Assembly (NCBI GenBank): GCA_963816315.1
Contig: CAWFJZ010000020.1
Location: 1-64,000, forward strand
Source of the DNA: CADEEN01 sp963816315
GTDB lineage: Bacteria; Pseudomonadota; Gammaproteobacteria; Burkholderiales; Burkholderiaceae_C
Length of the DNA: 64,000 nt
Reading direction: 5' to 3'
The notes under the pieces are model-generated. The model had not been told where the DNA came from. It saw only the letters and a list, made by a program, of their open reading frames with translations, and searched no databases. A program made the position numbers and the translations under genes. Positions 9,251 to 17,331 of the stretch are shown one piece after another (positions within the stretch are counted from its first letter, which is position 1; the number at the start of each line of letters is the position of its first letter).

Positions 9251-10050
9251 CAGCGCACGCCGAGCCGCGCGCCGCGCAGCCACATCCAGACGCCGATCAG
9301 CACCATCGGCACACACAGCCACTGCCCCATCGACATGCCCAGCGAGAGGATGCCGAGAAAGCTGTCGGGCTGGCGGAAGAACTCGGCGATGAAGCGCAGC
9401 ACACCGTAGCCGACGAGAAACGCGCCCGACACCTGGCCCAGGCCGCGCGGCTTCTTCGCATACAGCCACAGCACGACGAACAGCAGCAGCCCTTCAAGCA
9501 GGAACTGGTAGAGCTGCGACGGGTGGCGCGCGAAGCTCTGGCCCGATTGCGGAAAGACCATCGCCCACGGCAGCGACGGATCGGCCGCGCGGCCCCACAG
9601 TTCGCCGTTGATGAAGTTGCCCAGCCGTCCGGCGGCCAGGCCCGTGGGCACGCAAGGCGCGATGAAGTCGGTCACCGCGAGGAACGTGCGGCCGCGGCGC
9701 CTGGCAAACAACGCCATCGCGCCGATGACGCCGAGCAGCCCGCCGTGAAACGCCATGCCGCCCTTCCACACCATCAACGCTTCGAGCGGGTTCGCAGCGT
9801 AGTAGCCCGGTTTGTAGAACAGCACGTAGCCGAGCCGGCCGCCGACGATGACGCCGATGACGCCGAAGAACAGCAGGTCTTCGACATCGCGTTTGGTCCA
9901 GCCGGCTTGCGCCCATTGCGGCTGACGCGTGCGCAGCGTGCCGAGCCAGAGGAAGAGCATGAAGGCGACGACATACATCAAGCCGTACCAGTGGATGCCC
10001 ACCGGGCCGAGCTGCAAGGCGATCGGGTTGAACTGCGGGTGCGTCAGCAT
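9250..10050 (-). CDS. lgt: Prolipoprotein diacylglyceryl transferase
   Basis: 266 residues, polytopic inner-membrane enzyme that transfers diacylglycerol from phosphatidylglycerol to the lipobox cysteine of prolipoproteins, the first step of lipoprotein maturation. Family hallmarks are FHGGLLGVIGA and the Lgt signature AAGRLGNFINGELWGR, in the middle of about seven hydrophobic segments. It overlaps dnaQ by one base. The intergenic space on its 5' side holds the divergent ilvD promoter. Confidence 0.95.
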   Translation of the reverse strand: MLTHPQFNPIALQLGPVGIHWYGLMYVVAFMLFLWLGTLRTRQPQWAQAGWTKRDVEDLLFFGVIGVIVGGRLGYVLFYKPGYYAANPLEALMVWKGGMAFHGGLLGVIGAMALFARRRGRTFLAVTDFIAPCVPTGLAAGRLGNFINGELWGRAADPSLPWAMVFPQSGQSFARHPSQLYQFLLEGLLLFVVLWLYAKKPRGLGQVSGAFLVGYGVLRFIAEFFRQPDSFLGILSLGMSMGQWLCVPMVLIGVWMWLRGARLGVR

Positions 10051-10070
10051 CGAAGCGAGTGTTTCGGGAG

Positions 10071-10099
10071 TCGAAAAAAGTGATTGTCACCGCTATAGT
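10071..10099 (+). promoter_or_regulatory. Putative sigma70 promoter of ilvD
   Basis: A TCGAAA -35 element (10071-10076), 17-bp spacer and TATAGT -10 element (10094-10099), giving a start near 10106 and a leader of about 20 nt before the ilvD ATG. Confidence 0.5.
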
Positions 10100-10124
10100 G
10101 AAAGCTCATTCCAGGACCGCTGCC

Positions 10125-11822
10125 ATGACCGACGAAGCCAACCGCCGCTCGAAGAACATCACCCAGGGTGTCGCCCGCGCCCCGAACCGTTCGATGTATT
10201 ACGCGATGGGCTACGAGGCCGGCGACTTCGCCAAGCCGATGATCGGCGTGGCCAACGGCCACTCGACGATCACGCCCTGCAACTCGGGTTTGCAGAAGCT
10301 GGCCGACGCCGCGGTCGATGCGATCAAGGCGGCGGGCGCAAACCCGCAGATCTTCGGAACTCCGACGATTTCCGACGGCATGGCGATGGGCACCGAGGGC
10401 ATGAAGTACTCGCTGGTCTCGCGCGAAGTGATTGCCGATTGCGTCGAGACCTGCGTCGGTGGGCAGTGGATGGACGGCGTGCTCGTCATCGGCGGCTGCG
10501 ACAAGAACATGCCCGGCGGCATGATGGGCATCCTGCGTGCCAACGTACCGGCCATTTACGTCTATGGCGGCACCATCCTGCCCGGCCGCTACAAGGGGCA
10601 GGATCTGAACATCGTCAGCGTCTTCGAAGCCGTCGGCCAGTTCAGCGCCGGCAAGATGAGCGAAGAAGACTTCTGCGAGATCGAGAAGCGCGCGATCCCG
10701 GGCTCGGGCAGTTGCGGCGGCATGTACACCGCCAACACGATGAGCTCGGCTTTCGAGGCGCTCGGCATGAGCCTGCCGTTCGCCTCGACGATGGCCAACG
10801 TCGAAGCGCCGATCGTCGAGCACACGCGGCAGGCAGCGCGGGTCTTGGTCGAGGCCGTCAAGCGCGACCTGAAGCCGCGCGACATCGTCACCAAGAAGGC
10901 GATCGAGAACGCCGTCGCAGTGATCATGGCCACCGGCGGTTCGACCAATGCGGTCCTGCACTTTCTGGCGATCGCGCATGCGGCCGAGGTGCCGTGGTCG
11001 ATCGATGACTTCGAGCGCATGCGCAAGAAGGTGCCCGTGCTGTGCGACCTGAAGCCCAGCGGCCGTTTTCTCGCCGTCGATCTGCACAAGGCCGGTGGCA
11101 TTCCGGCGGTGATGAAGGTGCTGCTCGGTGCAGGCCTGCTGCACGGCGACTGCATGACGATCACCGGCAAGACGCTCGCCGAAAACCTCGCCGATGTGCC
11201 TGCGCTGCGCAGCGATCAGGAAGTGATTCGCCCGATCACCCAGCCGATGTACGCCGAAGGCCACCTCGCCATCCTGCGCGGCAACCTGGCGCCCGAAGGT
11301 TGCGTGGCCAAGATCACCGGCCTGAAGAACCCGGTGATCACCGGCCCGGCGCGTGTCTTCGACGACGAGCAGAGCGCCTTGGCCGCGATCATGGCCAACC
11401 AGATCAAGGCCGGCGACGTGATGGTGCTGCGCTACCTCGGACCCAAGGGCGGGCCGGGCATGCCGGAGATGCTGGCCCCCACCGGTGCGCTGATCGGCCA
11501 AGGCCTGGGCGAGTCGGTCGGCCTCGTCACCGACGGCCGCTTTTCAGGCGGCACCTGGGGCATGGTGGTCGGCCATGTCGCGCCGGAAGCCTACGCGGGC
11601 GGCGCGATCGCGCTGGTGCACGAAGGCGACTCGATCACGATCGACGCGCACCGCCTGGTGCTGACGCTCAACGTCGGTGACGATGAACTCGCACGGCGTC
11701 GCGCGGCCTGGAAAGCGCCGCAGCCGCGCTACACGCGCGGCGTGCTCGCCAAGTTCGCGTTCAACGCCGCCAGCGCCAGCCAAGGCGCGGTGCTCGATCG
11801 CTTCGATCCCCGTTCGCCCTGA
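10125..11822 (+). CDS. ilvD: Dihydroxy-acid dehydratase
   Basis: 565 residues from MTDEANRRSKNITQG; upstream in-frame codons run through the promoter, so 10125 is preferred. It dehydrates 2,3-dihydroxy-isovalerate and the methylvalerate analogue to the 2-keto acids of valine/isoleucine (and leucine) synthesis. The three cluster-type cysteines of the IlvD/Edd family are present: Cys52 (ITPCNSG), Cys125 (GGCDKNMPG) and Cys197 (GSGSCGGMYTANTM). The C-terminal TDGRFSGGTWGMVVGHVAPE is the second family signature. It is monocistronic and is followed by a convergent small gene. Confidence 0.95.
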   Translation: MTDEANRRSKNITQGVARAPNRSMYYAMGYEAGDFAKPMIGVANGHSTITPCNSGLQKLADAAVDAIKAAGANPQIFGTPTISDGMAMGTEGMKYSLVSREVIADCVETCVGGQWMDGVLVIGGCDKNMPGGMMGILRANVPAIYVYGGTILPGRYKGQDLNIVSVFEAVGQFSAGKMSEEDFCEIEKRAIPGSGSCGGMYTANTMSSAFEALGMSLPFASTMANVEAPIVEHTRQAARVLVEAVKRDLKPRDIVTKKAIENAVAVIMATGGSTNAVLHFLAIAHAAEVPWSIDDFERMRKKVPVLCDLKPSGRFLAVDLHKAGGIPAVMKVLLGAGLLHGDCMTITGKTLAENLADVPALRSDQEVIRPITQPMYAEGHLAILRGNLAPEGCVAKITGLKNPVITGPARVFDDEQSALAAIMANQIKAGDVMVLRYLGPKGGPGMPEMLAPTGALIGQGLGESVGLVTDGRFSGGTWGMVVGHVAPEAYAGGAIALVHEGDSITIDAHRLVLTLNVGDDELARRRAAWKAPQPRYTRGVLAKFAFNAASASQGAVLDRFDPRSP

Positions 11823-11837
11823 GTTTGTCGAAGGGGC

Positions 11838-12248
11838 TCAGCGCTTCTTCTTCGACGCGCCATCCATCGAGTCGTCGAAGCCGGAGCTTTGCTGGCTGTC
11901 GAAGACACTGTCGCGGACCACCTTCTCGTTTTTCTCGCGCTTCTCGGTGCGCGTGTTCTCGACGCGGTTGGCGGCCAGCTTGCGCGCGCGCTCGGCGGCG
12001 CCTTCGCGGTGCTGGCGGTTGCGGTCGATGCCGAGCGCGTCCATCGCCTTCTGGCGGCGCTCCTTCTTCTTGTCTTCGAGCTTGTCCATCTCGCGCCGCT
12101 TGGTCAGGCCCGAGCCGTCGGCATAGGCCCACCACGCCGCGGCGAGTGCAAACGGCGCCAGCACCCACCACCAGGACATGGCGGCCACGGGCGCAATATC
12201 GGCAAACTTCAGGCCGATCAGCAAGAGACCGATGACGATGAACAGCAT
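11838..12248 (-). CDS. Trp-rich small membrane protein (TIGR04438 type)
   Basis: 136 residues. The start at 12248 is chosen because GGGAGG lies 7 nt upstream. An N-terminal helix MLFIVIGLLLIGLKFADI is followed by a second helix with the cluster SWWWVLAPFALAAAWWAY, then a highly charged Lys/Arg/Glu coiled tail ending in KKKR. The tryptophan-rich pattern matches the betaproteobacterial TIGR04438 family; its function is unknown. Convergent with ilvD. Confidence 0.75.
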   Translation of the reverse strand: MLFIVIGLLLIGLKFADIAPVAAMSWWWVLAPFALAAAWWAYADGSGLTKRREMDKLEDKKKERRQKAMDALGIDRNRQHREGAAERARKLAANRVENTRTEKREKNEKVVRDSVFDSQQSSGFDDSMDGASKKKR

Positions 12249-12384
12249 GGCAAACCTCCCTGGTATGCCACTGCCCGGTAGGGCCCGGGTCAACGGCTTT
12301 GCCTAGAATCGCGTTGCTGCAAACTGTAACGCAGGGTCCCTGCGCTAACCTCCTTGGCCGAGAGCCACTCAACGGAAGGAAGTC

Positions 12385-12693
12385 ATGAAATCTGTGTTGA
12401 TCCTGGGTGCCACGATCGCTTCGTTGGTGTCCCTGCCCGCACTGGCCAGCGCCGACCTGGCGCAGAAGAAGAACTGTATGGCCTGCCACGCCGTGGACAA
12501 GAAGTTGATCGGACCCGGCTACAAGGAAGTTGCCGCCAAGTACGCCGGCCAGAAAGACGCTGCCGACAAGCTGGCGCAAAAGATCGTCAAGGGCGGCTCC
12601 GGTGTCTGGGGCCAGGTGCCGATGCCGGCCAACCCGCAGGTCACCGACGGCGAAGCCAAGCAACTCGCGGCCTGGGTGATGTCGCTCAAGTAA
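12385..12693 (+). CDS. Class I periplasmic cytochrome c (c551/c552 type)
   Basis: 102 residues with a cleavable signal peptide (LILGATIASLVSLPALASA), so it is periplasmic. Haem attachment is CMACH (Cys31, Cys34, His35) and the distal Met ligand is probably Met80 in GQVPMPANP. It is a small soluble electron carrier, likely feeding a terminal oxidase or nitrite/nitrogen-oxide reductase. Preceded by an AGGAAG ribosome site and followed by a strong terminator, so it is probably monocistronic. Confidence 0.93.
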   Translation: MKSVLILGATIASLVSLPALASADLAQKKNCMACHAVDKKLIGPGYKEVAAKYAGQKDAADKLAQKIVKGGSGVWGQVPMPANPQVTDGEAKQLAAWVMSLK

Positions 12694-12714
12694 GCCGCTG
12701 CGACTTCACCAAAC

Positions 12715-12742
12715 AAAAAGCCCCGCAGTGCGGGGCTTTTTT
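12715..12742 (+). terminator. Rho-independent terminator after cytochrome c
   Basis: Stem aaagccccgc / gcggggcttt with a 3-nt loop agt and flanking A and T runs on both sides; it could act in both directions. Confidence 0.9.
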
Positions 12743-12761
12743 CATCGGGCTCGCGTGACCT

Positions 12762-12911
12762 TCAGCGCCACCAGCGCGAGGTGCTCAGTGTCGGCGTCAC
12801 ACCGGCCGGCACCCGCCCGGCGATCCAGCCCAGGCGGGCCATGAACAACTCGGCCAGACGAGCCAACCAGGCGGTGGACGAATGGCTGCCGACGGCGATG
12901 ACTTTGGGCAT
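12762..12911 (-). CDS. Small hypothetical protein
   Basis: 49 codons from an ATG at 12911 with GGGAG about 7 nt upstream; begins MPKVIAVGSHSSTAWLARLA. I recognise no family. A neighbouring frame also stays open to 12742 (ending ALVALKVTRAR), so a missed frameshift near the 3' end is possible. Supported only by the ribosome site and the gap it fills. Confidence 0.35.
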   Translation of the reverse strand: MPKVIAVGSHSSTAWLARLAELFMARLGWIAGRVPAGVTPTLSTSRWWR

Positions 12912-13041
12912 GGCACGCTCCCTGTGCGGTGTTGCGGTGCGGACAGAATGAACCAGATGCATGACAAGCATTTTTCAGCAGCACGGTTTGTCCTGGCATC
13001 CCCGCATTCGGGTAGCTCGTACCCCCAACACCACACGAAAG

Positions 13042-14118
13042 TCAGCCAAATCTCACGGCCACCGCCGGCGGCAGCGAGGTGCTGATGGTCTGCCAGTGAT
13101 CGCCGCCATCGCCGCTGGCCCACAGGCCGCCGCTGGTGCTGGTCATCATCAGCGTCTGGCCATCGTCGGCAACAGACAGGCCGTGGCGATACACGAGGTC
13201 ATAGGCATGCTCCTGCGGCAGTCCTGATCGCAGCGTCTCGAAGCTCTTGCCGCCGTCGCGCGTGCGGTTGACGACCATCGCGGCACCCACCGGCACGCGC
13301 TTCTGGTCGGCCTCGGCAGGCGCGAACCATGCGGTGTCGGGGTCGCGCGGGTGCACGGCCACAGCGAAGCCGAAGCTCGACACCGGCGCCGTCGTGATCT
13401 CGTGCCAGCTCGCCGCGTTGTCGGTCGAGCGCCAGATGCCGCCGTGGTGCTGGCACCAGAGCACGTCGGGCGCGGCGGCGCATCGCACGATGCGGTGCGC
13501 GTCCTGGATGTTCTGGTCGTCGGCCAGCTCGGGCGGCATGAAGTTGGAGCGCATGCCTTTGGCGGTGATCTGCCAGTGGGCGCCGCCGTCTTTCGTCGTC
13601 CAGGCGCCGCCGCAACTGATGCCGAGCAGCATCTCGCCTTGACGCTCGGGGTGCGCGCAGATCGAGTGAATGCCGGGCACCGGGTAGCCGCCGCCGAACC
13701 AGCCCAGGCGTTCCTTGCGCTGCCACAGCGCATCGACCATTTGCCACGAGGCGCCGTTGTCATCCGAGCGGAACAAGCCGCCCGGCAACGTGCCCGCCCA
13801 CAGGCTGCCGGCAGCGCGCTCGAGCGCCCAGATCAGCACCAGCTTCCACTCCGGGCCTTCGGCGCCCTCGGGCTGCTTCGGGTAGGTCGGCGCGGCGACT
13901 TCGCTCCACGTGCGGCCGGCGTCGTCGCTGGCCCAAACCTTGGTGCCGTAGTGGCCGGTTGTCAGCGAGGCCAGCATGCGTGAGCCGCCACCTTCCGGCG
14001 GCACAAAGATGCTCACCGGCTCGCCGAGAAAGCTCACGTGCTCGATGGCCCACTGGCCGCCACGTTGCCGCAGCTCGAACAATCCCTTTCTTGTTGCGAC
14101 CCAAGCCCGATCGTTCAT
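13042..14118 (-). CDS. BNR/WD40-like repeat glycosidase-fold protein
   Basis: About 358 residues. Repeats of the Asp-box type occur several times: SDDAGRTWSEV, SDDNGASWQMV, TKDGGAHWQIT, STDNAASWHEI, SGDGGDHWQTI. These predict a beta-propeller of the sialidase/Ycf48 class. No signal peptide is obvious, and the catalytic residues of true sialidases are not recognisable. Of the two ATGs six bases apart, the second (14118) has GGAGG at 6 nt spacing; the first overlaps the MoaD/ThiS-like stop codon. Co-transcribed with that gene. Confidence 0.75.
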   Translation of the reverse strand: MNDRAWVATRKGLFELRQRGGQWAIEHVSFLGEPVSIFVPPEGGGSRMLASLTTGHYGTKVWASDDAGRTWSEVAAPTYPKQPEGAEGPEWKLVLIWALERAAGSLWAGTLPGGLFRSDDNGASWQMVDALWQRKERLGWFGGGYPVPGIHSICAHPERQGEMLLGISCGGAWTTKDGGAHWQITAKGMRSNFMPPELADDQNIQDAHRIVRCAAAPDVLWCQHHGGIWRSTDNAASWHEITTAPVSSFGFAVAVHPRDPDTAWFAPAEADQKRVPVGAAMVVNRTRDGGKSFETLRSGLPQEHAYDLVYRHGLSVADDGQTLMMTSTSGGLWASGDGGDHWQTISTSLPPAVAVRFG

Positions 14119-14120
14119 CG

Positions 14121-14390
14121 TCATCCTCCAGAAAGTGCCTGCAGCACGTGCACACGGCTGTCACGCTGTAGATGGTCGGCCAGCATGACGCGCTCGGTAC
14201 AGCGGCGGCCGTCGATGAAGCAGACCACGTTGGCGCGCAAGTGCCCCTGGTCGTCGAGCACATAGCCGCGCAGTTGCGGGTTGATGGCAAACGCCGCTTC
14301 GAGCGCCTCGCGCAACGTCGCCGCGCCGGTTTGCACCTCCGGCGTGGTGGTGAAGCGCTGCAGTTGGGGCGTGAAGAAGACGGTCGCCAT
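14121..14390 (-). CDS. MoaD/ThiS-family ubiquitin-like protein
   Basis: 89 residues starting MATVFFTPQLQRFTTTPEV and ending in the di-glycine tail QALSGG. That tail is the hallmark of MoaD/ThiS sulfur carriers, which are adenylated and thiocarboxylated at the terminal Gly. Internal LREALEAAFAINPQL and VVCFIDGRR fit the beta-grasp fold. The stop overlaps the first ATG of the BNR protein gene. No MoaE or ThiG is nearby, so its acceptor is unknown. Divergent from the SPFH gene, 48 bp apart. Confidence 0.75.
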   Translation of the reverse strand: MATVFFTPQLQRFTTTPEVQTGAATLREALEAAFAINPQLRGYVLDDQGHLRANVVCFIDGRRCTERVMLADHLQRDSRVHVLQALSGG

Positions 14391-14438
14391 GCGCCGTATC
14401 ATCTCGCGCACTTTCAGCCGCTTCAAGGAGCACCTGCC

Positions 14439-15479
14439 ATGGCCCTGATGGACTTCATCAAGAAACAGTTCATCGACATCCTGGAATGGACGGAATCCGG
14501 CGACGGCACGCTCGCCTGGCGCTTTCCCATGGCCGGCAACGAGATCCAGTACGGCGGGTCCCTCACGGTGCGCGAAAGCCAGATGGCGGTCTTCGTCAAC
14601 GAAGGCAAGGTGGCGGATGTCTTCGGCCCCGGCATGTACAAGCTGACGACGCAGACGCTGCCGGTGCTGACTTACCTGAAGAACTGGGACAAGCTCTTCC
14701 AGTCGCCGTTCAAGAGCGACGTTTATTTCTTCAGCACGCGCCAGCAGATCGACCGCCGCTGGGGCACGACGCAGCCGGTGACGATCCGCGACAAGGATTT
14801 CGGCGCCGTGCGGCTGCGCGCTTTCGGCAACTACGCGTATCGCATCACCGATGCGAAGCTGTTCCACACCGAGATCTCGGGCACGCGCGAGCGCTACAGC
14901 GTCGAAGATCTCGATGGCCAGTTGCGTGGCCTGATGCTGCAGCACATCAGCGACGCGGTGGCCGCCAGCGGCGTGCCCTTCCTCGACCTCGCCGCCAACC
15001 AGGTCGAGTTCGCGCAGCAGTTGCGCGAAGTCACCGGCCCGGCGTTCGCCAAGATCGGGTTGGCGCTCGAATCGGTGACGGTGCAGAACGTCAGCCTGCC
15101 CGAAGAGCTGCAGAAAATCCTCGATCAGAAGATCGGCATGGGCATGGTCGGCAACGACATGGGCAAGTTCATGCAGTACCAGACCGGACAGGCCATTCCG
15201 GAGTTCGCCAAAGGTGCGGCCGCGGGCGGTGGCGGCGTCGTCGGCGATGCGATGGGCCTCGGTGCTGGGGTGGCTTTGGGCCAGGTCATGGCGCAGCAGT
15301 TGAACCAGGGGCTGCAAGGCGGTGGCGCTGCGACCGCCGCGGCCGCGGCGGCGGCGGGAGTGAAGCCCGACGACGTGATGGCCACGATCGAGAGACTCGG
15401 CGAGTTGAAGACCAAGGGTCTGCTCACCGAAGAGGAATTCAACAGCAAGAAAGCCGAGCTGCTGAAGAAGCTCGTCTAG
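14439..15479 (+). CDS. SPFH-domain protein with C-terminal SHOCT-like motif
   Basis: 346 residues, start fixed by AAGGAG 8 nt upstream. The N-terminal two thirds resemble the bacterial SPFH / virion core-like family (IQYGGSLTVRESQMAVFVNE, RERYSVEDLDGQLRGLMLQ). An Ala/Gly-rich linker follows, and the protein ends with a short SHOCT-like helix pair (LGELKTKGLLTEEEFNSKKA). Such proteins form membrane-associated oligomers. First gene of a run with DUF4178, DUF350, aminopropyltransferase and FAD oxidoreductase genes. Confidence 0.85.
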   Translation: MALMDFIKKQFIDILEWTESGDGTLAWRFPMAGNEIQYGGSLTVRESQMAVFVNEGKVADVFGPGMYKLTTQTLPVLTYLKNWDKLFQSPFKSDVYFFSTRQQIDRRWGTTQPVTIRDKDFGAVRLRAFGNYAYRITDAKLFHTEISGTRERYSVEDLDGQLRGLMLQHISDAVAASGVPFLDLAANQVEFAQQLREVTGPAFAKIGLALESVTVQNVSLPEELQKILDQKIGMGMVGNDMGKFMQYQTGQAIPEFAKGAAAGGGGVVGDAMGLGAGVALGQVMAQQLNQGLQGGGAATAAAAAAAGVKPDDVMATIERLGELKTKGLLTEEEFNSKKAELLKKLV

Positions 15480-15480
15480 C

Positions 15481-17070
15481 TTGGCGACCAACTCACCGCA
15501 GCGCGCGTACCGAGCGGCGTGCCCGAGTTGCGGTGCGCCGGTCGAATTCCGCTCGGCCGCGTCGGCCAGCGCGGTGTGCAGCTTCTGCCGCAGCACGCTG
15601 GTCCGCGACGGCGAGGCGTTGCAGCGCATCGGTGTCTCGTCGGAACTGTTCGACGACCATTCGCCGCTTCAGCTCGGCGCGGCGGGTACGTTCCAGGGTG
15701 TGGCCTTCACGCTCGTCGGCCGGCTGCAGTACATGTACGCGGACGGCACGTGGAACGAGTGGCATGCGCTTTTCGACAACGGCCCGAATTTGCAAAGATC
15801 GGGCTGGTTGTCGGAAGACAACGGGTCGTACGTCTTCAGCTTCGAGGCCACGCTCGACGAGACAGCGCCGCGAGCCGAGGAGTTGCGTGCAGGCGAGAAG
15901 CGCGTCGTCGCCGGCCGTGGCTGGGATGTCGCTGCCGTCACGACAGCCAGACTGATCGCCGCGCAGGGCGAGTTGCCGTTCGCGCCGCGGCTTGCCGGCG
16001 CCTTCGTCGTCGCCGACCTGCGCAATGCGCAAGGCGAAGTCGGCACGCTGGACTACAGCACGCCCGGCACGGTGCATTGGTCGATCGGCCGCGGTGCGCT
16101 GCTCGCCGATCTGGCCTTGAGCGGGCTGCGCGAGACGACTGAAAAGACGCTCGGCGCGCGCAGCATCGAATGCCCGAACTGCGGCACGTCGCTGCAAGTC
16201 AAGCTGGCGAGCACGCAATCGATCGCCTGCCACCAATGCAAGTCGGTGGTCGATCTGTCGCAGAAGGTCGGCGGCGCCCTCGCCCACTACCAGCAGAACA
16301 ACTCGGGCCACGACGGCGCAGAACCGACGCTGCCGCTGGGCTCGACGGCAACGCTGGCGTTCGGCAAGGAAGGCCCGCTGCCGTGGACCGTGGTCGGCAT
16401 GGTCGAGCGCTGCGACATGCCGCAAGACGGCGACGACGAGACGACCTACTGGCGCGAGTACCTGCTCTACAACCTGAAGGCCGGCTTCGCCTTCATCGTC
16501 GATGCCGAAGACGGCTGGAGTTATGTGCGGCCGATCACCGGCGCGCCACAGGTGCGCGCCGAGCAGGCGCAATGGCAAGGCGCCACCTACCGCAAGCGCT
16601 ACGCCTACACGGCCAAGGTGACCTGGGTCCAGGGCGAGTTCTACTGGCGCGTGCAGCAGGACGAACGCGCGCTGGTCACCGATTACGCAGCAGGCCGCAA
16701 GCGCCTGTCGCGTGAACAGACCGGCAACGAAGTCACCTGGTCGGCCGGCGAAGCGATCGACGCCGCGGTGCTGGCCAAAGCGTTCGGCGTGCCGATCGCA
16801 TCCAGTCCTGGCTTTTCCACCGACAGCGCCGCGCTGACGAACATGCTGGCCAAGCCGAGCTTTCTCGGCACGTCCCGCGTCGTCTGGATCTTCGTCGCCT
16901 TGTTCGTGCTGCTGTTCATCATGGACGCCTGCAGCGACGATTGCGCGGACGTGAAAAGCGCCTTCGGCGCCAGCAGCAACGAGTACCAGCAATGCAAACG
17001 CAGCGGCGGCAGCGGCGTGCGCACCGGTGGTTCGTACGGCGGTTGGTCCAGCGGCGGCGGCCACAAGTAG
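15481..17070 (+). CDS. DUF4178 domain-containing protein with zinc ribbons
   Basis: 529 residues from a TTG start one base after the SPFH stop, so it is translationally coupled. Zinc-ribbon cysteine pairs occur at the N-terminus (ACPSCGAP ... CSFC) and in the middle (CPNCGTSLQ ... ACHQC). The repeated DUF4178 units contain EWHALFDNGPNL and YWREYLLYNLKAGF. One C-terminal transmembrane segment (VVWIFVALFVLLFIMDAC) is followed by a Gly/Ser-rich tail. Function is unknown; DUF4178 proteins recur beside DUF350 and spermidine-synthase-like genes. Confidence 0.8.
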   Translation: MATNSPQRAYRAACPSCGAPVEFRSAASASAVCSFCRSTLVRDGEALQRIGVSSELFDDHSPLQLGAAGTFQGVAFTLVGRLQYMYADGTWNEWHALFDNGPNLQRSGWLSEDNGSYVFSFEATLDETAPRAEELRAGEKRVVAGRGWDVAAVTTARLIAAQGELPFAPRLAGAFVVADLRNAQGEVGTLDYSTPGTVHWSIGRGALLADLALSGLRETTEKTLGARSIECPNCGTSLQVKLASTQSIACHQCKSVVDLSQKVGGALAHYQQNNSGHDGAEPTLPLGSTATLAFGKEGPLPWTVVGMVERCDMPQDGDDETTYWREYLLYNLKAGFAFIVDAEDGWSYVRPITGAPQVRAEQAQWQGATYRKRYAYTAKVTWVQGEFYWRVQQDERALVTDYAAGRKRLSREQTGNEVTWSAGEAIDAAVLAKAFGVPIASSPGFSTDSAALTNMLAKPSFLGTSRVVWIFVALFVLLFIMDACSDDCADVKSAFGASSNEYQQCKRSGGSGVRTGGSYGGWSSGGGHK

Positions 17071-17106
17071 CGCCGCATCACCTTCACTTCAACAAGGAGC
17101 GTCAAC

Positions 17107-17331
17107 ATGATGGGACTCGAATGGCTCAAGCCGGCGGCGGTCTTCGGCTCGATCGTCTATGCGCTGATCGGCGTCATGGTCTTCTGGATCAGCTTCGTCA
17201 TCATCGACAAGCTCACACCCTATGACCTGTGGGGCGAGATCGTCGAGAAGAAGAACGTGGCGCTGGCCATCGTGATTGCCGCCAAGGCCATCGCGATCGG
17301 CCTCATCGTCGCCGCCGCCGTGCACGGATGA
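17107..17331 (+). CDS. DUF350 small membrane protein
   Basis: 74 residues, essentially two transmembrane helices (VFGSIVYALIGVMVFWISFV and NVALAIVIAAKAIAIGLIVA) joined by a short charged loop, as expected of a DUF350 unit. The stop overlaps the ATG of the aminopropyltransferase gene (ATGA), and AAGGAG lies upstream of its own start. The physiological role of DUF350 is not established. Confidence 0.8.
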   Translation: MMGLEWLKPAAVFGSIVYALIGVMVFWISFVIIDKLTPYDLWGEIVEKKNVALAIVIAAKAIAIGLIVAAAVHG